Shown here: in pieces, positions 15,579-22,230 of the stretch
How the letters are laid out: each line of letters starts with the position of its first letter
Position numbering within the stretch: position 1 is the first letter of the stretch
NCBI GenBank assembly: GCA_900766185.1
Contig: CAAFUL010000051.1
Span: 1 to 22,230 of the forward strand
Reading direction: 5' to 3'
Origin: an uncultured Johnsonella sp.
GTDB lineage: Bacteria; Bacillota; Clostridia; Lachnospirales; Lachnospiraceae
Length of the DNA: 22,230 nt
The notes under the pieces: generated by a model
Seen by the model: the letters and a program-made list of their open reading frames with translations, nothing else
What the model was told of the DNA's origin: nothing
Database searches by the model: none
Translations under genes and position numbers: made by a program

Positions 15579-16121
15579 ATGATAAAGCCTAATAATAAGA
15601 ATGTATTACAGGAAATATATACTACCAGTAAAGAAAGTTTTTCAGTCGGCTATGTGATTTGTGAAAATGAAACAGAAATTCTTTTCAAGATTTTGGATGA
15701 ATTAGGTAGAGAGTGTGCTTTATACTTAATAAAAAAAGAGAGAATTACGGCTTTAGCTGTGAATACAGATTATCTACAAAAAATAGAAGTCTATATGGAT
15801 TATTGGAATAAAAAGCATTATTCCCTAATGTCAAATATGAAAATGCCAATAATTAATGAAAAGTTTATTTTAAGTCAGATTTTGGAATTTGTTATTAATA
15901 ATAATTCTATAGTAACTATTAGGAGTTTGGATTCTGATAATATAGAAACCGGCTTTATTTCAAAACTTGATAATGAAACTGTTTTATTGAGATGTATAAA
16001 CATAGAAGATGCCACCATCTATAATGAGGTGAAAATTTTAAAAGATAATATTTGGCTAATTGAATTTAACAGTATTGAGAATGATGTTCTTCTATATGCA
16101 TATAAAAATCTTCGGAAATAA
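15579..16121 (+). CDS. Hypothetical 180-residue protein with two similar beta-rich halves
   Basis: No family recognised. No signal peptide or membrane helix, so probably cytoplasmic. The halves look alike: SVGYVICENETEILFKILDE (about residues 22-41) against ETGFISKLDNETVLLRCINI (about 122-141). Each is followed by an ITAL/IWLI strand and an LQKIEVY/FNSIEND segment, suggesting two small SH3- or Sm-like barrels joined by a helical linker near residues 70-115. It is the only intact protein gene on the plus strand, lies in degraded DNA, and has more AT-rich codons than its neighbours, suggesting acquisition. Upstream AT-rich DNA lacks a good ribosome-binding site (GGAATAT is the best). An immunity-protein role for a lost toxin is possible; not demonstrated. 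Confidence 0.65.
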   Translation: MIKPNNKNVLQEIYTTSKESFSVGYVICENETEILFKILDELGRECALYLIKKERITALAVNTDYLQKIEVYMDYWNKKHYSLMSNMKMPIINEKFILSQILEFVINNNSIVTIRSLDSDNIETGFISKLDNETVLLRCINIEDATIYNEVKILKDNIWLIEFNSIENDVLLYAYKNLRK

Positions 16122-16281
16122 ATACCAATATAGGGCTATACTCTTAGCTTATAATGTATGATTTTTAATGTAATCGTAATTATTTAGTAGAGTATAATAA
16201 TAAACAAAGAGATTATATATATTATGCTTTTGTTAGATATAGTTAAAGGCAGATGAGCTTTGCAATACTACTGACAGGTAG

Positions 16282-16413
16282 AGTGATATTCATGTGTATA
16301 ATAGACAAGGTGATTATCGTGGTGTAGCTATACACACAAATTCTACTATTTGTGAATGCTATTTTCAGGAAACAGGTCAAAATATATCTTGTTTCCTGAT
16401 TTTTTTAGCATAA
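16282..16413 (+). pseudogene. Short coding-like remnant
   Basis: A 43-codon open stretch begins after a TAG at 16279-16281. It reads SDIHVYNRQGDYRGVAIHTN, then TICECYFQETGQNIS, and runs into the terminator at 16366-16406. It has no start codon of its own or ribosome-binding site. The composition is protein-like, so I take it as the 3' remnant of a gene. The rest of 16122-16281 holds nothing supportable. Confidence 0.3.
16366..16406 (+). terminator. Strong intrinsic terminator
   Basis: CAGGAAACA (16366-16374) pairs perfectly with TGTTTCCTG (16390-16398) around a 15-base loop and is followed by A and seven T. It would end transcription of the 15579-16121 gene and the remnant after it, and insulates the structured RNA at 16507-16661. 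Confidence 0.85.
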
Positions 16414-16470
16414 CCAATCTATGAAAAATTAACCAAATTCAAAATAGGGGATGTGGTGTTAGATAAAAGT

Positions 16471-16509
16471 GTGCCTACACCTCGCCTCCACCGCCGACAC
16501 CTTAGGCAC
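16471..16509 (-). other. GC-rich stem-loop at the 3' side of the putative structured RNA
   Basis: GTGCCTA (16471-16477) and TAGGCAC (16503-16509) pair perfectly around a GC-rich 25-base loop. On the minus strand ACTTTTATC follows the stem, so it may act as a terminator for the RNA at 16507-16661. Its outer three bases compete with the end of that RNA's closing stem. Confidence 0.4.
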
Positions 16510-16661
16510 ATAAACCGTTAAATTATCTTGCCAAAGGACAATCTGAGACCGCCGGTACTTGCTTTACCAAGCCCTCAGGCGAAGATAAAGCTTAGTACCG
16601 CTGCGAGACTTTAGTTAAGGGAGCGTGTCCAAGGCAAGATATGTTTGTAACGGTTTATGTG
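16507..16661 (-). ncRNA. Rod-shaped structured RNA, 6S RNA-like candidate
   Basis: Folding on the minus strand gives a perfect 14-bp closing stem (CACATAAACCGTTA at 16661-16648 with 16520-16507), then an 8-bp stem (ATCTTGCC/GGCAAGAT) and a 5-bp stem (GGACA/TGTCC). A large asymmetric bubble follows (about 16602-16625 against 16541-16550), then a GGTACT/AGTACC stem, a TAAAGC/GCTTTA-type stem and a GC-rich tip. Closing stem, open central bubble and apical arm at about 155 bases are the plan of 6S RNA, which traps sigma-A RNA polymerase. A TTGAAA-17-TTAATT promoter predicts a start at about 16662, exactly at the first base of the closing stem. The element is more GC-rich than its surroundings. 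I do not match it base by base to a known 6S, so the class is inference; being an RNA gene is better supported. Confidence 0.5.
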
Positions 16662-16668
16662 ATAGATA

Positions 16669-16697
16669 AATTAAGACTTTTCTTTCTTTTTTTTCAA
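16669..16697 (-). promoter_or_regulatory. Promoter of the structured RNA
   Basis: Minus strand: TTGAAA (16692-16697), 17-base spacer, TTAATT (16669-16674), within the last codons of the small membrane-protein gene. The predicted start coincides with the beginning of the 14-bp stem. Confidence 0.5.
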
Positions 16698-16874
16698 AAT
16701 TTTGGCAACCAACATAAATACATATATAAATGTAGGTAAGGCTATATCAATGTAAAACATAAGCATTAAAACATTCTTATCCGCTCCCGTAAATGCAAGT
16801 ATAGCTGTCATTATATAGGAGGCTGCCAGAATAATTATAACTATGATTGCCAATATTTGCTTTATTTTCTTCAT
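16671..16874 (-). CDS. Small two-helix membrane protein, unknown function
   Basis: 67 residues: MKKIKQILAIIVIIILAASY forms the first transmembrane helix, followed by a short loop (TGADKNVL), a second helix at about residues 38-60 (FYIDIALPTFIYVFMLVA), and a lysine-rich cytoplasmic tail KILKKKKEKS. The frame is open further upstream into the ABC-F gene, but AAAGGA 5 bases before this ATG, placed 14 bases after the ABC-F stop, fixes the start. Cotranscription with the ABC-F gene is likely. No family recognised. Confidence 0.7.
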   Translation of the reverse strand: MKKIKQILAIIVIIILAASYIMTAILAFTGADKNVLMLMFYIDIALPTFIYVFMLVAKILKKKKEKS

Positions 16875-16888
16875 ACTTTTCCTTTTGT

Positions 16889-18817
16889 TTAAGACTCGCT
16901 TGAAAGTTCTTCCCACAAGTTATAAAGCTCTTCAAGCTCCGGCTCGATCTCCTCTTTTTTAAGCTGTAAGGCATGTAACTTTACGGCATCTGATTGGTTT
17001 TCCTCTTTCAGGAATTCTTCTTCTATATCGGATAATTCTTTTTCCAAGATACTTATTTTATCCTCACAGCGTTTTATGGCATTTTGCCTTTTTTTAAGCT
17101 TGGCTCTGTCTTCCTTGGCACTCTTCCAATTAAGTTTGGTCTCGGATTCCGCATTTGCATCTGCCTCGGGCTTATTATCCGCCTGTGCAGCATATATAAA
17201 ACTTGACTCTACATCTGCTTTTTTTTCAAGATAATAGTCGTAATTTCCTATGTAGTTATAGAATTTATTATCTTTTAAATTAAGTATTCTTGTAGCTGTT
17301 TGATTAATAAAATACCTGTCATGGGATACATAGATAACCGTACCCTTAAATTCCTTTATCGCATTTTCAAGTACTTCCTTACTGACCATGTCAAGATGGT
17401 TTGTCGGCTCATCAAGTACTATAAGGTTGGCAGTGCTTAGCATAATCTTTGCAAGAGATACTCTTCCTCTTTCACCTCCGCTGAGACTTGAAATCGGCTT
17501 AAATACCTCATCTTGGGTAAATAAAAAGCTTGCAAGCACATTTCTTACTTCGGTGTTATTCATATCGGGATACTCGTCATGTATCTCATCAAATATAGTC
17601 TTATCCTGATTAAGTACCTGATGTTCCTGATCATAATATGCCATATATACATTTGTACCGAAATGTATATATCCGCTGTCAGGCTCGATAATATTATTAA
17701 GTATCTTTAACAAAGTAGTTTTACCTGTGCCGTTATCTCCAAGTATGGCTACATGTTCTCCTCTTTTTATATCAATATTTACATTTTCAAAAAGTTTCCT
17801 ATGTCCGAAGGACTTGGACAAACCTTCTATATGTAAAACATCTTGACCGCTTTCTATGCTTTGACTAAAGAAAAGGTTCATATCAGACTTTTCTTCTATG
17901 GGCTTGTCTATTCTTTCTATTTTATCCAAGGCTTTTTGCCTGCTCTCGGCTCTTTTTACAGACTTTTCCCTGTTAAAGCTCTTAAGCTTCTCTATAACCT
18001 CTTCCTGCCTTTTTATTTCAGCCTCTCGATTAAGGTAAGCCCTCATGGCAGTTTCCTTTAGTTCTTTTTTCTTTTTTGTAAACTCTGTGTAATTACCGTT
18101 GTAAGTCTCAACTTTTTTATTGTCTATATCTATTACCTTTGTAACTATTTTATCCAGAAAATATCTGTCATGCGACACTATAAGTACAGCTTTTTTATAG
18201 TTATTAAGGTATGATTCAAGCCACTCTATACTTGATAAATCAAGATGGTTTGTAGGCTCATCCAAAAGTATGATGTCCGGCTCCGAAAGAAGTATTTTTG
18301 CCAAATATACTCTGGTCTTTTGACCTCCTGAAAGAGTTGAGACCTTTCTTGAAAACTCTTCTTCAATAAAACCAAGTCCCTTTAATATACCTATAAGTTT
18401 GCTCTTAGCCATATAAGCATTATTAAGCTCCAACTCATGCTGCAATCTGTCATACTCCGAATACAACTCTTCAAGACCTTTCTCATCCGCCTTACTTATT
18501 TCTTCCTGAAGTTTTATAAATCTTTCTTCCATATCAAGTATGGGCTTAATTACTGTAGTAAGCTCTTCTTCTATAGAGAGGTTGGTGTCTATGTCATTAA
18601 TTTGCTTAAGGTAGGCAAAACTTGAGTTTTTAGCAAAGGTTACTATTCCTTCGTCAGGGCTTAATTCACCCGCTATGATTTTTAAGAAAGTAGTCTTTCC
18701 GGATCCGTTTATGCCTACTAAAGCTGCCTTTTCTCCTTCATTTATCAGTATACTTGCACCTTCTATAAGTTTTTCTCCCGCAAAAGACTTACTTATATTC
18801 CCTGTACTTAAAACCAA
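16889..18817 (-). CDS. ABC-F family ATPase (YdiF-like), ribosome-associated
   Basis: Soluble protein with two ATPase cassettes and no membrane part; members bind the ribosomal E site and regulate or rescue translation, some giving antibiotic resistance. 642 residues, the same length as Bacillus YdiF. First cassette: Walker A GINGSGKTT near 36, signature LSGGQKTRVYLAK, Walker B LLDEPTNHLD. Then the lysine/glutamate-rich interdomain linker (P-site tRNA interaction motif) at about 240-310. Second cassette: GDNGTGKTTLLK near 363, LSGGERGRVSLAK and VLDEPTNHLD. A C-terminal coiled coil of about 70 residues (ELSDIEEEFLKEENQ) follows. Preceded by a 190-base structured leader, common for ABC-F genes controlled by attenuation. 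Whether it is a housekeeping or resistance type cannot be told. Confidence 0.93.
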   Translation of the reverse strand: MVLSTGNISKSFAGEKLIEGASILINEGEKAALVGINGSGKTTFLKIIAGELSPDEGIVTFAKNSSFAYLKQINDIDTNLSIEEELTTVIKPILDMEERFIKLQEEISKADEKGLEELYSEYDRLQHELELNNAYMAKSKLIGILKGLGFIEEEFSRKVSTLSGGQKTRVYLAKILLSEPDIILLDEPTNHLDLSSIEWLESYLNNYKKAVLIVSHDRYFLDKIVTKVIDIDNKKVETYNGNYTEFTKKKKELKETAMRAYLNREAEIKRQEEVIEKLKSFNREKSVKRAESRQKALDKIERIDKPIEEKSDMNLFFSQSIESGQDVLHIEGLSKSFGHRKLFENVNIDIKRGEHVAILGDNGTGKTTLLKILNNIIEPDSGYIHFGTNVYMAYYDQEHQVLNQDKTIFDEIHDEYPDMNNTEVRNVLASFLFTQDEVFKPISSLSGGERGRVSLAKIMLSTANLIVLDEPTNHLDMVSKEVLENAIKEFKGTVIYVSHDRYFINQTATRILNLKDNKFYNYIGNYDYYLEKKADVESSFIYAAQADNKPEADANAESETKLNWKSAKEDRAKLKKRQNAIKRCEDKISILEKELSDIEEEFLKEENQSDAVKLHALQLKKEEIEPELEELYNLWEELSSES

Positions 18818-19010
18818 GCTTACACCCCCATTTCATAATATTTATCTATATACTATATTTTAATTGTTAAAGTTACCCTGTTAGGCATGACAGTAAGTAC
18901 TGGGTGCGGCGTTTATCAAATATAACAGCCGACTCCTCAGTAAGGACTTTTTACATCCGATCTGTCATTAAATGCATCAAAACTTTGCCGTAGTATTTAC
19001 TTACACCTTG
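18818..19010 (-). promoter_or_regulatory. Structured leader of the ABC-F gene
   Basis: About 190 bases between the predicted start and the ABC-F start codon. Helix A: 19004-18998 (GTAAGTA) with 18899-18893 (TACTTAC). Helix B: 18968-18962 (ATGACAG) with 18893-18887 (CTGTCAT). The two are interleaved, so they form a pseudoknot or exclude one another, as in a regulatory switch. CGGC/GCCG and TCCT/AGGA mini-stems lie between. An 8-codon open frame (MHLMTDRM) begins at about 18975. No known riboswitch consensus recognised. Confidence 0.45.
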
Positions 19011-19013
19011 CTT

Positions 19014-19022
19014 ATTATAGCA
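19014..19022 (-). promoter_or_regulatory. Extended -10 promoter of the ABC-F gene
   Basis: Minus strand TGCTATAAT is an exact extended -10 (TGnTATAAT), 20 bases after the purA stop codon. No -35 match, as is usual for this type. Predicted start near 19007 defines the structured leader. Confidence 0.6.
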
Positions 19023-19041
19023 AACACTACGCACTGATTTT

Positions 19042-20319
19042 CTATCTGTATATTATCTCATCACGCCCCGGACCGTTACTAATCATAGCTATAGGAACTT
19101 CCAGTTCTTTTTCAATAAATTCTATATACTTTTTGCAATTTTCAGGCAATTTATCATATTCCCTTATACCCCTGATATCACACTTCCATCCCGGAAGGTA
19201 GGTGTATATAGGTTTTGCTCTTTTTAAAAGATTGGTAGTCGGGAAGTCTTTGTAGATTTTTCCGTCTATCTCATAAGCTACGCATATAGGAAGCTCGTCC
19301 AAGTATCCAAGTACATCCAGAACTGTAAGTGCCACCTTGGTAGTTCCCTGTATTCTACAGCCATACCTTGAAGCTACCGCATCGAACCAGCCCATTCTTC
19401 TCGGTCTTCCGGTAGTTGCTCCGTATTCACCCTTATCGCCGCCTCTTTTTCTTAATTCTTCAGCTTCTTTCTCATCAGGAATTTCACTTACAAACTCTCC
19501 GCCGCCTACAGCACTTGAGTATGCCTTTACAACGGTTATGACTTCTTTAATTTGATAAGGTGCTATACCGGCACCTATGCTGCCAAATCCCGCCAGTGTA
19601 GAGGAAGATGTAACCATAGGATATATACCATGATCGGGATCTTTAAGAGAGCCAAGCTGCCCTTCTAAAAGTACCTTCTTACCGTCTTTTAATGCTTCGT
19701 ATAAGAACTTGCTCACATCACATACATAAGGCTCTATCATATCTCTATAGCTGTGTAAGGTTTCCATCAACTCTTCTTTTTTAAGCTCCTCTTTGTTATA
19801 TAGATGCTTAAAGAGTACATTCTTTAAAAGGCAAATCTTTTCAACCTTTTCTGCAAGAATTTCATCATCAAAAAGCTCACTTACCTGTATACCTATTTTG
19901 GCATACTTATCGGAATAAAAAGGTGCTATACCGGACTTTGTTGAACCATATGCCTTGCCTGCAAGTCTTTCCTCCTCATAGCTGTCTTGGAGTATATGGT
20001 AAGGCATAAGAAGTTGCGCCCTGTCCGATACCAAAATCTTAGGTTTCGGCACATTGCCGTCAACCAAGGTTTTTATCTCATTTATAAGATAAGGTATATT
20101 CAGCGCCACTCCATTTCCTATAATACTTGTAGTATGCTCATAAAATACTCCTGAAGGCAGCAAATGAAGTGCAAACTTTCCATAATTGTTTATTATCGTA
20201 TGCCCTGCATTACTTCCTCCCTGAAATCTTACTATTATATCCGCTTTTTCAGCCAACATATCAGTGATTTTACCCTTTCCTTCATCACCCCAGTTAGCTC
20301 CAACTATGGCTGTTACCAT
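19042..20319 (-). CDS. purA: Adenylosuccinate synthetase
   Basis: Joins IMP and aspartate with GTP to give adenylosuccinate, first step from IMP to AMP. 425 residues from the ATG at 20319, chosen because AGGAGG lies 6 bases before it; the upstream ATG at 20337 would contain that site. Visible: the P-loop GANWGDEGKGK with the catalytic Asp, the NAGHT loop, GSTKSGIAPFY, the IMP-contacting stretch DHGIYPMVTSSS, GATTGRPRRMGWFD and a terminal SNGPGRDEIIYR. The usual GAQG before DHG is GQLG here, and the usual GPFPTE is GEFVSE. From memory these are shared by a clostridial PurA subgroup. Preceded by a conserved RNA-like leader; purB lies upstream. Confidence 0.95.
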   Translation of the reverse strand: MVTAIVGANWGDEGKGKITDMLAEKADIIVRFQGGSNAGHTIINNYGKFALHLLPSGVFYEHTTSIIGNGVALNIPYLINEIKTLVDGNVPKPKILVSDRAQLLMPYHILQDSYEEERLAGKAYGSTKSGIAPFYSDKYAKIGIQVSELFDDEILAEKVEKICLLKNVLFKHLYNKEELKKEELMETLHSYRDMIEPYVCDVSKFLYEALKDGKKVLLEGQLGSLKDPDHGIYPMVTSSSTLAGFGSIGAGIAPYQIKEVITVVKAYSSAVGGGEFVSEIPDEKEAEELRKRGGDKGEYGATTGRPRRMGWFDAVASRYGCRIQGTTKVALTVLDVLGYLDELPICVAYEIDGKIYKDFPTTNLLKRAKPIYTYLPGWKCDIRGIREYDKLPENCKKYIEFIEKELEVPIAMISNGPGRDEIIYR

Positions 20320-20329
20320 AAAAACCTCC

Positions 20330-20432
20330 TTATACATATATATCTAACAGGCTACTGCCGCATTCATCTTCGTCTGACTTATAAATAAATTTGAAATACT
20401 TTTAAGTTTGACTAAGATGAATGACCTGCCTA
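20330..20432 (-). promoter_or_regulatory. Conserved RNA leader element of purA (copy 1)
   Basis: A long-range stem TAGGC/GCCTG brackets an AGGTC junction and a 13-base stem (20422-20410 with 20374-20362, one A-G mismatch), topped by an AT-rich arm. After the outer stem a conserved AGATATATATGTATAA leads straight to the AGGAGG of purA. Nearly the same sequence occurs at 22119-22223 on the other strand. The outer stem shows compensating changes between the copies. No T-run, so control would act on translation or through a protein. Not a riboswitch class that I recognise. Confidence 0.6.
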
Positions 20433-20499
20433 AACCCTAACTTTAAAAAGGAATATTGTTAAGATATGTGAATTCCCAAACTATAATCAATATATTCTT

Positions 20500-20508
20500 A
20501 TTATATCA
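20500..20508 (-). promoter_or_regulatory. Extended -10 promoter of purA
   Basis: Minus strand TGATATAAT matches TGnTATAAT exactly, 20 bases after the purB stop, giving a leader of about 170 bases that contains the conserved element. The same promoter type precedes the second copy at 22097-22105. Confidence 0.5.
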
Positions 20509-20526
20509 AATATTTTACTCTACATA

Positions 20527-21957
20527 CTACACCTTGATATCAGGCTTTTCTCCCAAATCGGCACTGAATTTTTCAAGTATGGGACTTATATACTCATCTA
20601 TAAACTCAACTACCTGCTCACTGCTTCTTCCTACATAGAGCTTGGGATTCATAGCCTCTTTTAATTTATCCTCACTAAGATTAAACACAGGATCGGCGGA
20701 AATCAACTCAAGTAAGTTATTATCCTTGCCCTCCACCTTTACTCTTTTTCCTGCCTCCATGGACAATTCTCTTATTCTTTCATGAAGTTCCTGTCTGTCA
20801 CCGCCATGCTTTACAGCTTCCATTAAAATATTTTCGGTAGCCATAAAAGGAAGCTCAGAGAGCAGTCTCTTTTCTATAACCTTAGGATATACTACCAAAC
20901 CATCTACCACATTAAGATACAAATCAAGTATTCCGTCTATACTAAGGAAACCTTCCGGAATAGATAACCTCTTATTTGCAGAATCATCCAAGGTTCTTTC
21001 AAACCATTGTGTAGATGCTACAAGCATAGGATTCATGAGATCACTCATTACATAATTGGCTAAAGAGGCAATTCTTTCGCTTCTCATAGGATTTCTCTTA
21101 TAAGCCATGGCAGAAGATCCTATTTGATTTTTTTCAAACGGCTCTTCTATTTCTTTCAAATGTTGCAAAAGTCTTATATCATTTGAGAACTTATGTGCGG
21201 ATTGTGCAATTCCTGCAAGCACTGAAAGTACCTTGCTGTCTATCTTTCTTGAATAAGTCTGCCCTGATACCGGATATACCTTATCAAATCCCATTTCAGC
21301 GGCAATCATCTTATCAAGAGCCTTTATTTTCTCTTCATCACCGGCAAAAAGCTCCACGAATGAGGCTTGAGTTCCGGTAGTACCTTTACATCCTAGAAGT
21401 TTAATATTATCTATTGTATAATTCAAATCTTCGTAATCAAGTAGGAGTTCATTTAACCAAAGCACTGCTCTTTTTCCTACAGTAGTAGGTTGAGCCGGCT
21501 GAAAATGAGTAAATGCCAATGTTGGAAGATCCTTGTATTCCAAAGCGAACTTACTGAGTTTTTCCATAACATTTACAAGTTTTACTCTTACAAGCTCAAG
21601 AGCCTCTCTCATAAGTATCAGATCCGTATTGTCTCCTACATAGCAGCTTGTAGCTCCCAGGTGTATAATTTTCTTAGCCTTAGGACATTGCAAACCGTAA
21701 GCGTATACATGACTCATTACATCATGTCTTACTATCTTTTCTCTTTCTTTGGCTTCTTCATAGTTTATGTCATCCTTAAAAGCCTCAAGCTCTGCAATCT
21801 GTTCATCACTTATATCAAGTCCGAGCTTTTTTTCAGACTTTGCAAGAGCTATCCAAAGTCTTCTCCATGTCTTAAATTTTTTCTCAGCAGAAAAAATATA
21901 TTGCATCTTGCTGCCGGCATATCTTTCCGATAAGGGGCTTATATACTTATCATACAT
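20527..21957 (-). CDS. purB: Adenylosuccinate lyase
   Basis: Releases fumarate from adenylosuccinate (to AMP) and from SAICAR (to AICAR). 476 residues, the longer form of the family. Fumarase/aspartase superfamily signatures: an HDVMSHVYA segment near residue 78, a GATSCYVGDNTDLI region near 103, the AFTHFQPAQPTTVGKRA segment with the catalytic His near 158, and the flexible signature loop GSSAMAYKRNPMRSE near 279 with the catalytic Ser. Start ATG follows AAAGGA at 9 bases. It has its own promoter and is followed after about 200 bases by purA, so the two enzymes of the IMP-to-AMP branch are adjacent although separately transcribed. Confidence 0.96.
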   Translation of the reverse strand: MYDKYISPLSERYAGSKMQYIFSAEKKFKTWRRLWIALAKSEKKLGLDISDEQIAELEAFKDDINYEEAKEREKIVRHDVMSHVYAYGLQCPKAKKIIHLGATSCYVGDNTDLILMREALELVRVKLVNVMEKLSKFALEYKDLPTLAFTHFQPAQPTTVGKRAVLWLNELLLDYEDLNYTIDNIKLLGCKGTTGTQASFVELFAGDEEKIKALDKMIAAEMGFDKVYPVSGQTYSRKIDSKVLSVLAGIAQSAHKFSNDIRLLQHLKEIEEPFEKNQIGSSAMAYKRNPMRSERIASLANYVMSDLMNPMLVASTQWFERTLDDSANKRLSIPEGFLSIDGILDLYLNVVDGLVVYPKVIEKRLLSELPFMATENILMEAVKHGGDRQELHERIRELSMEAGKRVKVEGKDNNLLELISADPVFNLSEDKLKEAMNPKLYVGRSSEQVVEFIDEYISPILEKFSADLGEKPDIKV

Positions 21958-22041
21958 ATATTATACATCCTTTCATCAAGTGCTGTTATAAATCATTGGA
22001 TAAATTTCGTTATTTTAAAATTCAATTTATCGCACCCGTTT

Positions 22042-22070
22042 ATGATACTATAGCTTAAGTTCACTTGCAA
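22042..22070 (-). promoter_or_regulatory. Promoter of purB
   Basis: Minus strand: TTGCAA (22065-22070), 17-base spacer, TATCAT (22042-22047), with start about 80 bases before the purB ATG. It is back to back with the plus-strand promoter at 22097. Confidence 0.55.
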
Positions 22071-22096
22071 GCTTGATAAGAAATTTCTTTATTTAT

Positions 22097-22105
22097 TGTT
22101 ATAAT
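22097..22105 (+). promoter_or_regulatory. Extended -10 promoter for a gene beyond the right edge
   Basis: TGTTATAAT is an exact TGnTATAAT. The predicted start near 22112 lies just before the conserved leader element, implying a plus-strand gene that begins after 22230. Confidence 0.55.
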
Positions 22106-22118
22106 CAATGTTACAGTT

Positions 22119-22223
22119 CAGGTAGGTCATTCATCTTCGTCAAAAAGACTAAAAATATTTCATTTTTATCTATAAATTAGACGAAGATGAATTCCGGCGG
22201 TAGCCTGATAGATATACATGTAT
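22119..22223 (+). promoter_or_regulatory. Conserved RNA leader element (copy 2), for a gene beyond the right edge
   Basis: Same layout as the purA leader: outer stem CAGGT/GCCTG (22119-22123 with 22203-22207), the AGGTC junction, and a perfect 13-bp stem (22129-22141 with 22180-22192). A TAAAAAT/ATTTTTA arm sits in the loop and a conserved tail AGATATACATGTATAA contains the 12-base palindrome TATACATGTATA. The downstream gene is outside the window. Confidence 0.6.
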
Positions 22224-22230
22224 AATATAC

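Noticed and set aside
16507..16661. SRP RNA, tmRNA or RNase P RNA
   Set aside because: The conserved SRP tip (GGTCAGG...GGAAGG...AGCAGC), the tmRNA tag frame and the RNase P core motifs are absent.
16671..16916. Longer 81-residue form of the small membrane protein
   Set aside because: The upstream part overlaps the end of the ABC-F gene; the ATG at 16874 has the ribosome-binding site.
20330..20432. Purine, PRPP, ZTP or guanidine riboswitch
   Set aside because: None of the remembered consensus strings or loop-loop motifs of these classes are present; left as an unknown element.
21490..21933. 147-codon plus-strand open frame inside purB
   Set aside because: Antisense shadow of a well-conserved gene; no ribosome-binding site and low-complexity composition.

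Overview
The window looks like a chromosomal segment of a low-GC Firmicute, most likely a member of the Lachnospiraceae. The reasons are AT-rich codons, Gram-positive style Shine-Dalgarno sites (AGGAGG), lipoproteins with lipoboxes, a clostridial-type PurA variant (EGQLG motif) and QueH. Nearly all genes lie on the minus strand, so gene order is best read from high to low coordinates.

Layout, high to low: purB and purA (the two committed enzymes of AMP synthesis), each with its own promoter. Next come an ABC-F ATPase with a long structured leader and a small two-helix membrane protein. A probable stand-alone rod-shaped RNA follows (16507-16661), with the architecture of 6S RNA. The segment 14.7-16.4 kb is degraded: gene fragments on both strands, several hairpin terminators, and one intact plus-strand gene of unknown function (15579-16121). 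The 10.3-14.8 kb block is a tandem duplication of a two-gene surface module (a lipoprotein B plus a single-pass membrane protein A). The upstream copy of B is truncated and frameshifted at an A_AAA_AAG heptamer. After a 110-bp imperfect palindrome comes a polar amino-acid ABC transporter operon (permease, binding lipoprotein, ATPase). A lone tRNA-Thr(GGU) gene on the plus strand has a near-perfect promoter and terminator. The last part is housekeeping: nitroreductase, NAD synthetase, a TrmH/SpoU RNA methyltransferase, a small membrane protein, BirA, then rpoD from its own promoter, and queH. At the left edge lies a relic of an IS605-type tnpB 3' end, which corresponds to the omega-RNA region.

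The observations I rate highest are four. (1) A conserved RNA leader is present both in front of purA and, in opposite orientation, downstream of a promoter at the right edge, so it may be an undescribed purine-regulon RNA element. (2) The putative 6S-like RNA has a promoter placed exactly at the start of its 14-bp closing stem. (3) The glutamine-dependent NAD synthetase appears to have lost its glutaminase nucleophile (Cys to Gly) while keeping the other two triad residues. (4) The lipoprotein/membrane protein module is duplicated. No CRISPR array, rRNA, intact transposase or phage genes were seen. Family assignments rest on motif recognition from memory; no database search was possible.
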